Assembly (NCBI GenBank): GCA_030063045.1
Contig: JAQSEB010000009.1
Span: forward strand, 62,001-126,000
Reading direction: 5' to 3'
Source of the DNA: Pratylenchus scribneri
Taxonomy: Eukaryota; Nematoda; Chromadorea; Rhabditida; Pratylenchidae
Length of the DNA: 64,000 bases
Every line of letters begins with the position of its first letter. Position 1 is the stretch's first letter. Below the pieces are notes generated by a model. The model did no database searches. It saw only the letters and a program-made list of their open reading frames with translations, and was not told the DNA's origin. A program made the translations under genes and the position numbers. This document shows, piece by piece, positions 37,012 through 49,700 of this stretch.

Positions 37012-37164
37012 CCCATTTTTATCGATTTGGTCGAATAATTTATCGAAAACTGTCAAGGCATGTATGATTTTATCAATTGTATTGTTGCTTGAAATCCTAA
37101 AAATGGCTCTATTTTGTGCCCTTAATTGTTCCTTTAAATCCGAAGCCATATTCGCAGTCATCAT
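37012..37164 (-). CDS. Hypothetical first exon, unknown protein
   Basis: Not recognised. The minus-strand frame starts at ATG 37164 (or 37149) with MASDLKEQLRAQNRAIFR and HALTVFDKLFDQIDKNG, a mixed helical sequence unlike the surrounding AT-rich noise. A good donor (GGG then GTAGGT) follows at 37011. No matching downstream exon was found; phase does not fit the 36589 exon. It may belong to a separate gene whose remaining exons I missed. Confidence 0.4.
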
Positions 37165-38066
37165 GGACGGAAAAGAAAAGTAGTAGCCAAAACAAAAGGA
37201 AAAGAGAAAGGAAAATTGTGAGCGAAGTTCGTCGCATCTTTCTAATAATATTTAAAAAAGTTATTTAATACAAAATAATATTCTAATTCAAATTAACTCT
37301 AAATCATTTTTTTATGATTTACACAAATTGAAGAGGAGACAAATTCAATTGATAATATCCATAAACAAATTGCCGGCCGAAATTTTTTTTTGGATTTTGA
37401 AATAATCCTGCAATAGAATACAGGAGCAAGCCGATGAAATCGAATTGAAATCATTGACCAATAAATAAAATATGACCATAACTTACCGATTGGGTTATAG
37501 ATTAAGGATTTACATTATAATGCTGAAAATATGGCATAATTAAAGAATCGGTAATCCATTATAAATGATATTGACCTTTCCCATTATTTTATTTTAGGAA
37601 TTGTAAATTTTAACAAATCTCTTTTTAATAAGTAATACGAGTTCATTTTATCTTTTCCTCTAATTAAATGTCGGCTAGAAAATAGTTGCACCTGTCTTAA
37701 TTCTCAAAATTGGGAATTTGTAAATGAACTTTATTAAATATGTAATTTGAGGCAAAAATTTCTATTAAAATTTAATTTTATTTAAAGAAACAAAAATGGC
37801 ATCTGTCAATCAAATGCCACATTTACCTGCTAATTCATGCATTTGCCATCAATTTATATTATTTGCTCGGTTTATTAAATTGTTTGATTCCTAATTTCTA
37901 TAGGTTTTCAGTGAGAAATTTATTGAAATATGTTAAAAAAAATTATTGAAATATGAAAAAAATATTGATATTTAACTTTATGATATTGTAAAAAATAATT
38001 TTCATAAATAATTTATTAAATAAAATTATTCTAAAATTTTTAGATTAATTTTCAACTGAACAAAAA
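37165..38066. other. AT-rich intergenic spacer
   Basis: Nothing recognised. It contains the upstream region of the first chemoreceptor gene. Confidence 0.5.
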
Positions 38067-40179
38067 ATGATACAAAAGGATTTAATGCACTGGAATGCAA
38101 TTTTTTCATTCTGCATTGGATTTATTTTAAATTCATTGCTAATTTGGTTATGTGTCCAAGAGCGAAGAAAGGAGCTGCATGATGTCCGACGAATTCTACT
38201 GCAAATTTGCATCGTTGATTTGGCACTTCTTTCTATAACCACTATTTTGCAACCAGTAAATTTTGGAATTTAATGAAAATTTTACAATTCTGGTTAAAAC
38301 ATAAATTCTGATTTAAAAAAATTAGAATTCTTTTTTTAACTAAAAATTCTTTTTTCTTATTCCAACTAAAAATTCTGTTTTATGTAAAATGAGAATTCCG
38401 GTTTCAACTAAAAAATTCAGATTTCTGACTCCAACTAAAAATTCTGATTTATAAAAAATCAAAATTTTGATTAAAATTAATAATTCTGATTTATGTAAAA
38501 TGAGAATTTCGGTTTCAACTAAAAATTCTGTATGTAAAATCAGAATTCTGATTAAAATTATTAATTCTGATTTATGTAAAATCAGAATTCTGATTAAAAT
38601 TATTAATTCTGATTTATGTAAAATCAGAATTCTGATTAAAATTATTAATTCTGATTTATGTAAAATCAGAATTCTGATTAAAATTATTAATTCTGATTTA
38701 TGTAAAATCAGAATTCTGATTAAAATTATTAATTCTGATTTATGTAAAATCAGAATTCTGATTAATTCTTTTTTCAATTAAAAATTCTGATTTCTATTCC
38801 ATCCAAAAATTCAGATTTATGTAAAATGAGAATTCCGGTTTCAACTAAAAAATTCTGATTTCTGAAACCAATTAAAAATTCTGATTTAGGTAAAATCAGA
38901 ATTCTGATTAAAATTAATAATTCTAATTTATGTAAAATCAGAATTCATTATTTAAAATCAGAATTCTGATTTCAACCCAAAATTCTGATTTTGTAAAATC
39001 AGAATTCTGATTAAAATTAATAATTCTAATTTATGTAAAATCAAAATTCATTATTTAAAATCAGAATTCTGATTAAAATTAATAATTCTAATTTATGTAA
39101 AATCAGAATTCTGATTAAAATTAAAAAATTTTAAAGAAAATATCGGAATTCTGTTTTATATTATAAACATACAATTAAAAATCTGATTTTTCACAAATTC
39201 CAGATTTTCATTATCTATCAGGGTATTAGTGTTTGCTATTTATACAGTCAGTGGATGGATGGCATCGAACCATTTGGGCAATCTATTATGGTGGCTACTT
39301 GGTTAGCCATCTATTTCTTCAGTTGCTACGGATTCAGCGTTCAATTCCTTTATCGATATTTTGTTGTTAACAAGTATAATAATGGGAAATAAAATTACAT
39401 TTATTTAATATTTCTTCCTAAATAGATCAATGAAAATTAAATTTTGGCATTATTTAATGATGCTGAGTATTCCAGCAACAATTTCTTTAACATTTGGTTT
39501 ATGGATATTCATTGATATTATTGCCGAACAAACAATATTGAATTCAACTGAACGGATTCATTTGAGTCAAATATTAATTGGTCAAATTCAAAATGACATC
39601 AAATTTGCTTATTCTATAAAAGTCAGTGTAGTTAAAATAATTTTCTTAATAATTTTTCCTTTTAGTTCAATTTTGATGCAATTGCTTTTACTTTTTGCGA
39701 ATTACTCGCCAACATCGGTGCATTCGGTTTAATTGCAATTTGTAGTTACAAAATGTTCAAATTTATTCGAAATAATTCCGCAACGGAACAGGAAAGAGTC
39801 CGAAATCGTCAAATCACGTGGAGTCTTCTGATAATGGTAAATATTTTTTTAATTAATTAATTCAAATTTATCTCAGGCATTTTTTCCTTTTCTGATTTGC
39901 ATAAACAATTTGGGTACTGTGCTCAGCTCAATCCTCATCCAAATCCAATCGGATATGTTTTTATTTAATTTTGCCGCCGCATATTTTTCCATTTGGCTAC
40001 CTGTTTTCAACCCATTGGTTAGCCTTCTCACAATTCGGCCATTTCGAAGGAAAATTTGCGTCATTCTTTTCAACTGTAAAAGGAACAAGAATGATGTGTC
40101 ACCAATTGTGATACGGCCTTTGGCAATATCCACTAATAATGGAGTGATGACCGTGAAAGTGGCAGCAAGAAAAAATTGA
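38067..40179 (+). CDS. Serpentine 7TM chemoreceptor 1
   Basis: G-protein-coupled receptor of a nematode chemoreceptor superfamily, expected in the sensory neuron membrane. Exons: 38067-38255, 39204-39373, 39426-39621, 39666-39836, 39877-40179 (TGA), 342 aa. Seven hydrophobic segments can be placed: FSFCIGFILNSLLIWLC near residue 15, LALLSITTILQP, WLAIYFFSCYGFSVQFLYRYF, IPATISLTFGLWIF, LLANIGAFGLIAICSYKMF, WSLLIMAFFPFLICIN, and FSIWLPVFNPLVSLLTI followed by RPFRR. The TM7 NPL and the basic stretch after it are typical of Str/Srd-like receptors; the exact class is not settled. Intron 1 contains a 42-bp tandem array. It has a complete tandem partner at 41168. Confidence 0.88.
38300..39135. repeat. 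42-bp palindromic tandem array in chemoreceptor intron 1
   Basis: About five near-perfect 42-bp units at 38540-38765, flanked by degenerate copies. Each unit contains the palindrome AATCAGAATTCTGATT. Because 42 is a multiple of three and the unit is near-symmetric, both strands stay open; this is not coding. The paralogous intron at 41357-41634 has only a few degraded units. Confidence 0.92.
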
Positions 40180-41167
40180 ACAATGTTGCTAAAAGCAATG
40201 ATTCTATTCTATTAATATTATTTAATTTTTGTTTTTTTTTGTATATTATTTTACTTTTCAAAAAGCATTGAAGATATCATCAAATAATACCTGGATAGAG
40301 TTGGTTATCCTTTTCGTATTGTTTTAAAAATTAGTTTCTAAATAATTGTTTTCGTATCAAATTTCTTTTATATATATTAATTTATTTGTGAAGATAAAAT
40401 TTATACTATTTTTTAAAAATATTTTCCAAAAAAATGAGTCGGAACCAATTCGGAGTCAGAAAAATTTTTCTAGCTCCGACTCCGCTCCGGAGCTGGAGCT
40501 GAAGTCTGAGCTAAAATTTGAAAGGTCGGAGCCCGGAGCTGGAGCCGGAGCTAAGAATTATGAAAAGCACAGCTCTGATTAGAATATGCCAAATATAGAA
40601 AATTGGTTATCCCAATATCAACATTTTCCAATTATTTTACTTTTTTGTACAAGTAACGAATGATTTTTATTTTTAGTTTCTTTTCCTTTTCCAATAATTA
40701 AATAATGTCAGCCAAATTTAATTTTCTTTAACAGGAAAATAATTCCACCTGCTATTATAAAAATTCTTAAAATTTGGTTGAAAAATGCACTTTTTCAAAC
40801 AAAAAAACTTCGGATTGAAAACCTATAAATTGAACCAAAATATTTATCTTAAAATTTAATTTTCAAAAGAATTAAGTCATATATTAAAATAAATTGTCGT
40901 ATTTACCGGCAAAATCGAAATCGATTTTTCCTTTTTTATATATATACAATTTATGCTGTTTTTTAGGCCTAATTTTGTATAGGATTTCGAATTATTTTCA
41001 ATTTTCAATGATATATTAATTTTTATGAAATATGTAAAAGAATAAAAGAATTTTTTGATATTTTTCATAAAAAATATTGAACCAAGATAATTTCTATAAA
41101 TATTTTATTATAATAAAAAATTATTTACAATTTTTTTCAATAGATTAATTTTCGATTGATTGAAAAA
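40180..41167. other. Spacer between the chemoreceptor genes
   Basis: 3' flank with homology to the flank of gene 2 (AAAAGCATTGAAGATAT against AATAGTATTGAAGATAC). A GGAGCTGGAGC-rich low-complexity tract is at about 40430-40580. No exon. Confidence 0.5.
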
Positions 41168-42772
41168 ATGATACAAAAAGATTTAATGCACTGGAATGCA
41201 ATTTTTTCATTCTGCATTGGAATGACTCTAAATTCATTGCTAATTTGGTTATGTGCCCAAGAGCGAAGAAAGGAGCTGCATGATGTCAGACGAATTCTTC
41301 TGCAAATTTGCATCGTTGATTTGGCACTTCTTTCTATAACCACTATTTTGCAACCAGTAAATTTTTGAATTTAATTCTCTAAATTAGAATTCTGATTCCC
41401 TTTCTGATTTTTTTAAAATTAAAATTCGGATTTCAACTTAAAAATTCTGATTTATATAAAATCAGAATTCTGATTTCACTTAAAAATTCTGATTTATTTA
41501 AAAACCAGAATTCTGATTTCAACCAAGAATTATGATTTGTTTTAAAACCAGAATTTTAACCAGAATTATGGTATTGGAAAATCCGAATTCTGGTTACAAT
41601 TCAACCAAAAATTCTGATTTTTTAACGATTCCAGATTTTCATTATCTATCAGGGTATTAGTGTGTGTTATTTTTACGGTCAATGGATGGATGGCATCGAT
41701 CAATTCGGACAATCTCTAATGGCAACTATTTGGCTAATCCTCTATTTCTTCAGCTGTTATGGATTCAGTGTCCAATTCCTTTATCGATATTTTGTTGTAA
41801 ACGAGTATAATAATGGCTAACTAAATTAAATTTATTTATTATTTATTAATAGATCAATGCAAATCAAATTTTGCCATTATCTCATCATGCTATGTATTCC
41901 AGCGACAATTTCAATAATATTCGGTTTTTGGGTATTCATTGATAATATTTTCGGAAATACAACATTAAATTCAACGAAACGGGCGGAATTGAGCCAATTA
42001 TTTATTGGCGAAATTCAAATTGATATCAAATTTGCTTACACCATAAAAGTTGGTAGAGTCAAAATAATTTTTTTTTTGATTAACTTATTGGAAAACGGAT
42101 CATTTTACATAATTGTTTTCAGTTCAATCTCGATGGAATTGCTTTTACGTTTTGCGAATTGTCCGCCAACATCGGAGCATTTAGTTTAATTGCAATTTGC
42201 AGTTACAAAATGTTCAAATTTATTCGAAATAATTCCGCAACGGAACAGGAAAGGGTCCGAAATCGTGAAATCACGTGGAGTCTACTGATAATGGTAACAT
42301 TTCATTTAAATTAATTAAAATTTCTGAATAGAATTTGGTACTTATAATTTCCTTTAACCAAATTATTTCTTAATTAGGTGGATCAAAAAAAAAACATAAA
42401 ATTAAATGCAAAATAATTCTAAAAATTTATAAAATAATAATTTTACTAAATATGAAATAAATTTTTCAGGCAATTTTTCCGTTTTTGATTTGCATCAATA
42501 ATATGGCCACTGTGTTCGGCACAATGCTCAGCCAATCGGAAATGATTTTATTCAACATAGTTTCAGCATATTTTAATTTCTGGTTGCCCGTCTTCAATCC
42601 ATTGGTCAGCCTTCTCCCAGTTCGGCCATTTCGAAGGAAAATTCGCACTGTTTTATTAAATTGGAAAAAGAAGAAAAATGACGGAGCACCAAATGTGACA
42701 CAGCCAATGGCGGCGGCAATATCTTGTAATGGAGTTATCGTCGTTAGGGCAGCTACACAAATTAATTATTAA
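41168..42772 (+). CDS. Serpentine 7TM chemoreceptor 2
   Basis: Tandem paralogue of the gene at 38067 with identical exon layout: 41168-41356, 41635-41804, 41853-42048, 42123-42293, 42470-42772 (TAA), 342 aa. The ATG at 41168 is chosen because it aligns with gene 1 (MIQKDLMHW). Exons 1, 2 and 4 are the most similar. Exon 3 and the C-terminus diverge more (KRAELSQLFIGEIQ against ERIHLSQILIGQIQ). All seven hydrophobic segments and the NPLVSLLPVRPFRR end are kept, and no stop interrupts it. Probably two functional receptors with different ligands. Confidence 0.88.
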
Positions 42773-43762
42773 ATAAAAACATTTGATTGATATTGCCGAA
42801 AGCATTGATTTTTATTTTATTATATTTATATTCTACATATCTACATATTCTATTATTAATTTTTTTGTTTTTTGGATATTATTCAACAAAAATAGTATTG
42901 AAGATACTAGACCCATTTTCATCATTGCAATCAAAAATTCCTCTTTATCTAAAAATCAATTTCCATCTTCAAATTCAAAGTCGGCCTTTGCTAATCCATT
43001 TTTATTAGCATTTAAAGAAATTTTAATGGCAAAAATATTATCCTTTATTTTTAATCACAAAATAAAAGAGTTGGCGAAAATCTAAAAATGTGAATGTGCT
43101 TTTTCAAATGTTACATTATTAAATATTTTCGAAATTTAATTCAATCCGTTACTCTAAAATTAGTGGATTAGTTATATTTTGATGCAGAAAAATGCATCCA
43201 TTACTAATTATTTTTTTCTCCCAATTTGTTTTGTGGTAATTTTAATTATTCCAAAACATTTAGGCGAAAACAAATTAGAATAATCTTCTCAAATGATTTT
43301 TTTTAATACTTATGCTACTTTCCCATAGTATTATTTTTAAAGGTAAAATTAAAAATTTAATGAAATTTTATCAGATTTTAGGGTCAAATAAAAGATTAGA
43401 AAATTTAAGCGATCATAAATGAAAAACCAAGCATTACATTTTTGAAAATCTTTTCCAAAATGTCCTTTGTCCGTTCTTTTGCTTTGCTTTTGTGATCAGA
43501 ATTGCCAAGTGTTTCTCTATTATGAATGGCTTTCAATTGGACCATTTGATTGTAAATGAGGAGCATGACAAATGCTAGGACCCCAAAAATAATTTACTAA
43601 TTAATAATATTAAAAATTTTTTTATTCTTAATGATTTAGATAGAACAAATAATTTTAATAATGGAATTAAGCTAATAGGAAAATGAAAATATGTATTAAA
43701 TTTTAAGATCATTTTAATTTGATGAGATCAACGAAAGGTCGGCTAAGAATAAGAATATGTTT
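42773..43762. other. Spacer between chemoreceptor 2 and Rab-GAP gene
   Basis: Mostly AT-rich convergent 3' flanks. On the minus strand 43577-43387 has a plausible acceptor and about 55 open codons (LLIYNQMVQLKAIHNRE), which could be an alternative last exon of the Rab-GAP gene or chance. Confidence 0.4.
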
Positions 43763-46700
43763 TTAAATTTCTGAAATATTCGCAAATGGGCAAATTCCTC
43801 CTTCATGTTGTTGGATGCATTCAAATTCCCGTTGAATTGAAATGTGCGAATTCCATTGGTCCGAATGAATTTCTTCCTCCAATAATCCAGCCAATGTGCA
43901 TGGGATTTTTGGGAGTCGATGAAATTGATAGAGAAGACCGCGAGCCTGAAGAAAATTGAATTGATTTTGATAAAGAAATTTTTAAAAAAGATTTGGGTAT
44001 CGAATTTTATTTTAAGTACAAAATAAATAAATGAAATTTTAAAGTAATATTATTTTTAAATTCATCAAATTTATTAACATTTTAGAGCTCTGACCTCTGA
44101 TTTAGATGAATTGATTAAAGAAAAGTGTTATTTAATTTGATATTGTACTAAAAATTATAAACTAGGACAAAATTGAACATTTTTCGTTTGATACTTATCG
44201 ATTATCTCTGTCCAGCAGATTTTGAACATCCCCAAATTCAATAATGGTTTTCCTAAATTAATCACTAGATTGGTTCATCATTATATTTTAGGACCCTTAC
44301 AATGTCGTCTTATTGCCCTAAAAGTAAGATTAATTAGAGCCACCCATAATTGATTGATATATTAGCATTCCTGTTATTCCTGTCCCATGGGATTTTTAAA
44401 ATCTGCTCATAGATAACCAACAATTATGTTTCCTTTTTTCCATATCTTAATGGGCCAAATAGATTTAATTCAGCCGTAAAATGATCAATAGAAAGAGATT
44501 AATCAAGTGGTAAAAATAACTTAATTATTAGTTTGTTAGTTTATTGGAATATTAGCCCAAATCGTAGAATTAAAGTAACAAATTAAAAATTAAATAATTT
44601 TTTTGTACCTTTCTAAGGATTAGCCGCGCATCCATATGCATTGCCAATGATGAGAAATACAAAAGGATTTCATCATGAGGCAATTTTTGTGCCACCACAT
44701 CGGGCCCAAAAACACTGACAATGGCGCATGCAATGAACAAATGGAAATGTGCACTCCGATAGCGAGCCCAACATGCCTAGAAATATGAGAAATTTTTTAT
44801 GAAAATATTAACAGAATTAAAAATTATCTTTGATATTTTTAATGATTTTCTTTTGACATTTTATAAAGGAAATGTCTTTTGGCAATTCTTAAACTACTAG
44901 AAATTCACTTTTGCATTTCTTGGTATGGAATATAAGTCAACTTTTTTGGACTTTTAATTTTATGGATTTTTAAACTTTTATAAGAGATTGCCTTTTGGCC
45001 TTTTACAATGAATTGACTTTTGGACTTTTTAAGGTAAATTGGCTTATGGCACTTAACAATTTGCATTTTGGCACTTTTATTATGGGATTGCTTTTGGTAC
45101 TTTCATAATGGATTGTTTTTTTGGCTCTTTCAGAATGTTTTTTTGGCACTTTGAGTAAGGATTTTCTTTTGTCACTTTTCCAATTCGGCTTTTGGCACTT
45201 TTTAGTTAGAGTTCATTTTTAGCATCTTATTATTTATGAAAGAATTGTTTTTGACACATTTACAAAAGGTTGTCTTTTAGTACTTTTGGCATTTTTTGGA
45301 TGGAAAGGATGTTTCACTTTTGTTATCTTACTTAGCAAGAGTTTTCGTTTGACAATTTCAGAAAGGATTGCCTTTTGGCACTTTCATAGAAAGGATTGCT
45401 TTTTGACACTTTTATACTACGGAACGGATTGACTTTTAGTGTTTATCAAATTTTTAACTAGAGAAGACCTAATAAGGATCTTAGGAAAGATTTATCTTTG
45501 GTATGCTTTGCCTTTTAGGTCTTTTGGCACTTTTTAATAAGAGAAGATTCTCTTATGGTACCTTATGGATTTTGGCACTTTTACAAAGATTTCCTTTGGG
45601 CCTTTTTTGCTCTTTTAAACTAGAGAAAATATTTATTTTTGGTACGGTACTTTAGGAACCGATTATCTTTTGGTTGGCACTATTACAATGTCTTCGGGTC
45701 TTTTTTGAAGATATTCACTTTTTGTACCGTTAGAAGAGTTTGCTTTTTTGACACTTTCAGAAAGGATTGCCTTTTGGCACTTTTTAATTAGAGAAGATAT
45801 TCACTTTTGGTATCTTAAGAATGGTTTGCCTTTTGGAACCTTTTCAAGTGAATCTTTTGGGCCTTTTGGCACTTTTTAACTAGAGAGGCTTTTGGAACAT
45901 TAGGATGAGTTTGCCTTTTGACACTTTCAGAAAGGATTGATTTCCGGCACTTTTGTACTATTTTGCCTTCTGGCACTTTTTTTACTGGGGAATGGGGATG
46001 ACTTTTGGTTTGGAATTTACTTCAATAGAATGTCATTTGTTAAATTTGGATATTTTTAAAATTATTTGTCTATTTTGGCACATTTTTAATGATTATTATA
46101 ATTCTTTTAAAAATAGCATTAGAAAAATGAAAAATTTTTCACCTCCCAAATATGAAGTGCATCCTTTGGTGGGAATTCGCGTTTGAAAAAGAGTAGAATC
46201 CATCGATGCACAAACATCAAATTTGGGGCATCGCCGCCAATTTGTTCCAGATGGGCAAAAAACTAAAAATAAATTAATAATAATTTTTTTAAATTCCAAA
46301 AATTTTGCAAATTTTTTATTATTTCAAAAAATTTAACATAATTCAAAAAAATTTTTATAAAATATATTTTTTATTTTCAAAAAAAAAAAATTAAATTAAT
46401 TTAAAAAATTCGTGAAAATTATAAAGAATGTTAAAATTTTCAGAAAAAATTTTTACTTCCGGTGTAAAAAGTCGAAGCAGCTCCTTCAAATAGTCCAATT
46501 GGATTTCCATTACACTACGGTGTCCATCGATGGATTGGCAGAACAGCGTCAATTTCATCAAGGCCGAAAAGCACCAATAGGCAATGGTTTCGTCCCTTAG
46601 GGTATAAAGCAATGGGGCCAGCAAATCACTCATGCCCTGAAGCAATATTTAAAATTTTAATTGACTCAATTTTAAATTTACTTGAATATAGTTGATTTCA

Positions 46701-49700
46701 GGATATCGAATGGCATATGTCATCAAAATGGATCTGAATATTTAAAAAAATTAAATGATTAAAAATTGAGTGAAATTAAAAAATTCTTTGACTTTTTGAC
46801 TGAAATTTTTTCACATTTTTATTTGGTTTTTAATATTAAAATTAATTTTGTATTCAAAAAGTATTAAAAGACTCTACTTCATAATTTCCAGATTGGCATT
46901 CTCTTCGCCGGCAAAGTAGGAATTCCGGCGATCGGTTCGAACCACATCCTGTCAAGAAAAAATTAAATTATAAAATGTATTCGTGAATAATCCTTCTATT
47001 TAAAATAATAATTTTTAATCTTTATTCATAGAAAAATTACAATGGGAAATCTTTTGAAAAAAAAAATAAAATTTGCGAAAATTTCTCATTTAATTAAAAA
47101 GGACTTGATTACAATGATATATTTTAATTTAAATTAAAACCAAAATCGGTAGGAATAAAAAAAAAAAGAATTCTAATTCCAAAGAAAAAATTCTAATTTA
47201 TAAAAAAAAAGAATTTATTTCAAACAAAATTTCTGATTTATTGAAAATTAAGTTTTATTCTAATTAAAAAATTCTACTAAAATTATGGGGATTGATAAAA
47301 TTATTTAAAAGGCGATTTTTTGCCTCAAGTATAGCTTCCTTAATTGCTTAATTCATCATCATTATATTCAATAAATATAAATATTATGCCTAGAAGCAAG
47401 ATTTAAACATACTTTATAAATGCTTGACTCCACACTGGAATAGAAGCTGTCGCCAATTGCTGTGCCTTTTGCCACCCGACGAATTCTATTTCGTTTCAGA
47501 CGCTGATAACGCAAGAAAAGATCGTTGCGAATTGCGTCACGTTGTTCATAGCTTGAGGCCCAAGGAAAAATGCGTAACAAAAAGGGCCAAACTTCTTTGC
47601 GCAAACTTGGGTCCATCGAAGCGAAAAAAATTGTCTATATAATAAAAACATTATAAATAGTTTTAAATTTTTTATTTTTCATTTGATTAAAAAGGGTACT
47701 TATACGTTTTAAGTCCGCTTTTTTGGAAGTGCTTGGTTCTCCCTTTGGTTTTAGGGTTTGGGTTAAGGTTTGGGTTTAGGATACACGTAAGATGATTCTT
47801 ACCCCACCCTATCCTTAACCCAACCCTGATTGACCCTAACCCGAAATAGGACAAACCATAGGTGGGATCAAGCATTTTCCCATAAAGCGGACTTAACCGT
47901 ATAAGTGCTGATTAAAGGAATAATTAACCCAAAAAATAAAATTTAAAATTAATTTTATTTTTCCCATTATTTTCGTATTAGGTCATCGGACCCGACACCT
48001 GCGAACGAAATGATCAACGATCTGGTGCCAATGGCGATAAAGCTGTTTTAGAATTGTGCATGGCATTTTACTAAGCATAAAATTAGCTAAAAATAGCATT
48101 AAAAGCTTTGACCAGTGTTGGGTATTCACCAAGCTATGGCCAGAAAACCGTTGGTTTAATTCAAATTATGTTTCTCGTCATTTTTGGCCAAATTTCGGTG
48201 AATATTCAACATTGGCCAATGTTTTTGATGTCATTTTTAGGCTAAATCTTATGTCTAATAAAATGCTATAAGCAATGCAACAACAGCCTTACTTACCACC
48301 ATTGGACCCAGACCGTTTTGTCCACATGTGTCGGGTTCGCAAATTTCGGTTACCTTCCGAATTGTGAATGAATCCTCAACACTTCCATCTTGGCTAATAT
48401 AAGATCGCCATAGTTCCCAGCTGAGTTGTTCGTAGAGTCCATCTTCTGGGTCCAATTCGGTTCGGGCCAAATCGCCATCATCCGGGCAAATCATCAAATG
48501 TCGATCAGGGCCCATCACCGATGGTGACTAAATTTTTTTTAAATATTATTATTGTAATCATTTTATTTAATGATAATTTGAATTCGTTGAAAAGAAATTT
48601 TTCAAAATCTTAAATTATTTTTAAGTTTTATGAGCAGATAATGAAAAATAATTGAACAAAAATTTTTTGCTTTTTTGAAAATTTTATATTTTTAATTGGT
48701 GTCAATTTTTTTGTCCGCAAATTCACATTCTTTTGCCCACAATTTAGTTTTTATTAGATAACTTTTTTGATTTTTATCCTAGACCCCCAAATCTTATACC
48801 CATTTTATAGAGCTCATCAATACGCGTCGATTGATATATTGTTTGTTAGGATTTGGCAAAAATTCAAAGTATTAAACAGTTTAAATCTTATCTGGATTTT
48901 GGTTTATAACTCTTTTTGTTTAGAACCACGCCCCAACAAAATATATATCAATCGACGCGTCTTGATGAACTCTAGCGATAGAGAATATGTTTTTCTAATA
49001 AGATCAAACACTAATAAGTTATTATGTTGTGGACAAAAAAATGTGCGATGTTGGACAAAAGAATTTGATTTTGTGGACAAAAAAATGTTTTCTCCATTTT
49101 TCATTAAATTAAAACGAACATCATTTCCAGCAGTTTTTGATTTCACTGCATTCCATCTCTCGAATAATGCAGCCAGCTTATCGAGTCCGGCATGATGGAA
49201 ATGAAAAATTTTGTACTGGGAATCGGGACTGGCAATAACGAGTTGGCCGCTGGTTCTTTCTGGATCCGAATAGAAAACACGCATAGAGCGCATTTTGCCT
49301 AAAAAATAAAAATATAATGTATTTAATTTATAATTTACATAAATAAGCGCCTAATCAACTTTTAAATATGCTTAAGCAACCATGAAATTTACCTAAGGAA
49401 TCGTTAAATTAGCTTTAGCAACCGTTAAATTTGCTAAGATGACGCGAAATTTGATTAAGCAACAGTTAAATTTGCCTAATTAGCCGCGAAATTGGCTTGA
49501 GCTACCGTTATATTTGCCTAGGTAGCCGTGAAATTGGCCTGAACAACCAATAAATTTTTCTAGAAGCCATTAAATTTACCCAAGCAGCCGTTAAATTTGC
49601 CTAATTAGCCGTGAAATTGGCCTGATGAGATATCGTGAAATTGGCCTGATAAACCGTTAAATTTGCCTGTTTTACTATTATTAATTTTAATATTCCGCCT

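Noticed and set aside
38340..38781. Long reading frames on both strands with a 14-residue repeat
   Set aside because: They are a by-product of the 42-bp palindromic tandem array, whose unit is a multiple of three. No splice context, and the array lies inside an intron of a well-supported gene.
42783..43085. Plus-strand 100-codon frame after chemoreceptor 2
   Set aside because: Composition is AT-driven (Ile/Phe/Tyr rich) and it corresponds to the 3' flank that is homologous to the flank of receptor 1.
48255..48353. Extension of Rab-GAP exon 10 into a CEPDTCGQNGLGP segment
   Set aside because: This is translation of the foldback element. The donor at 48353 joins exactly to the next conserved exon, giving the family sequence.
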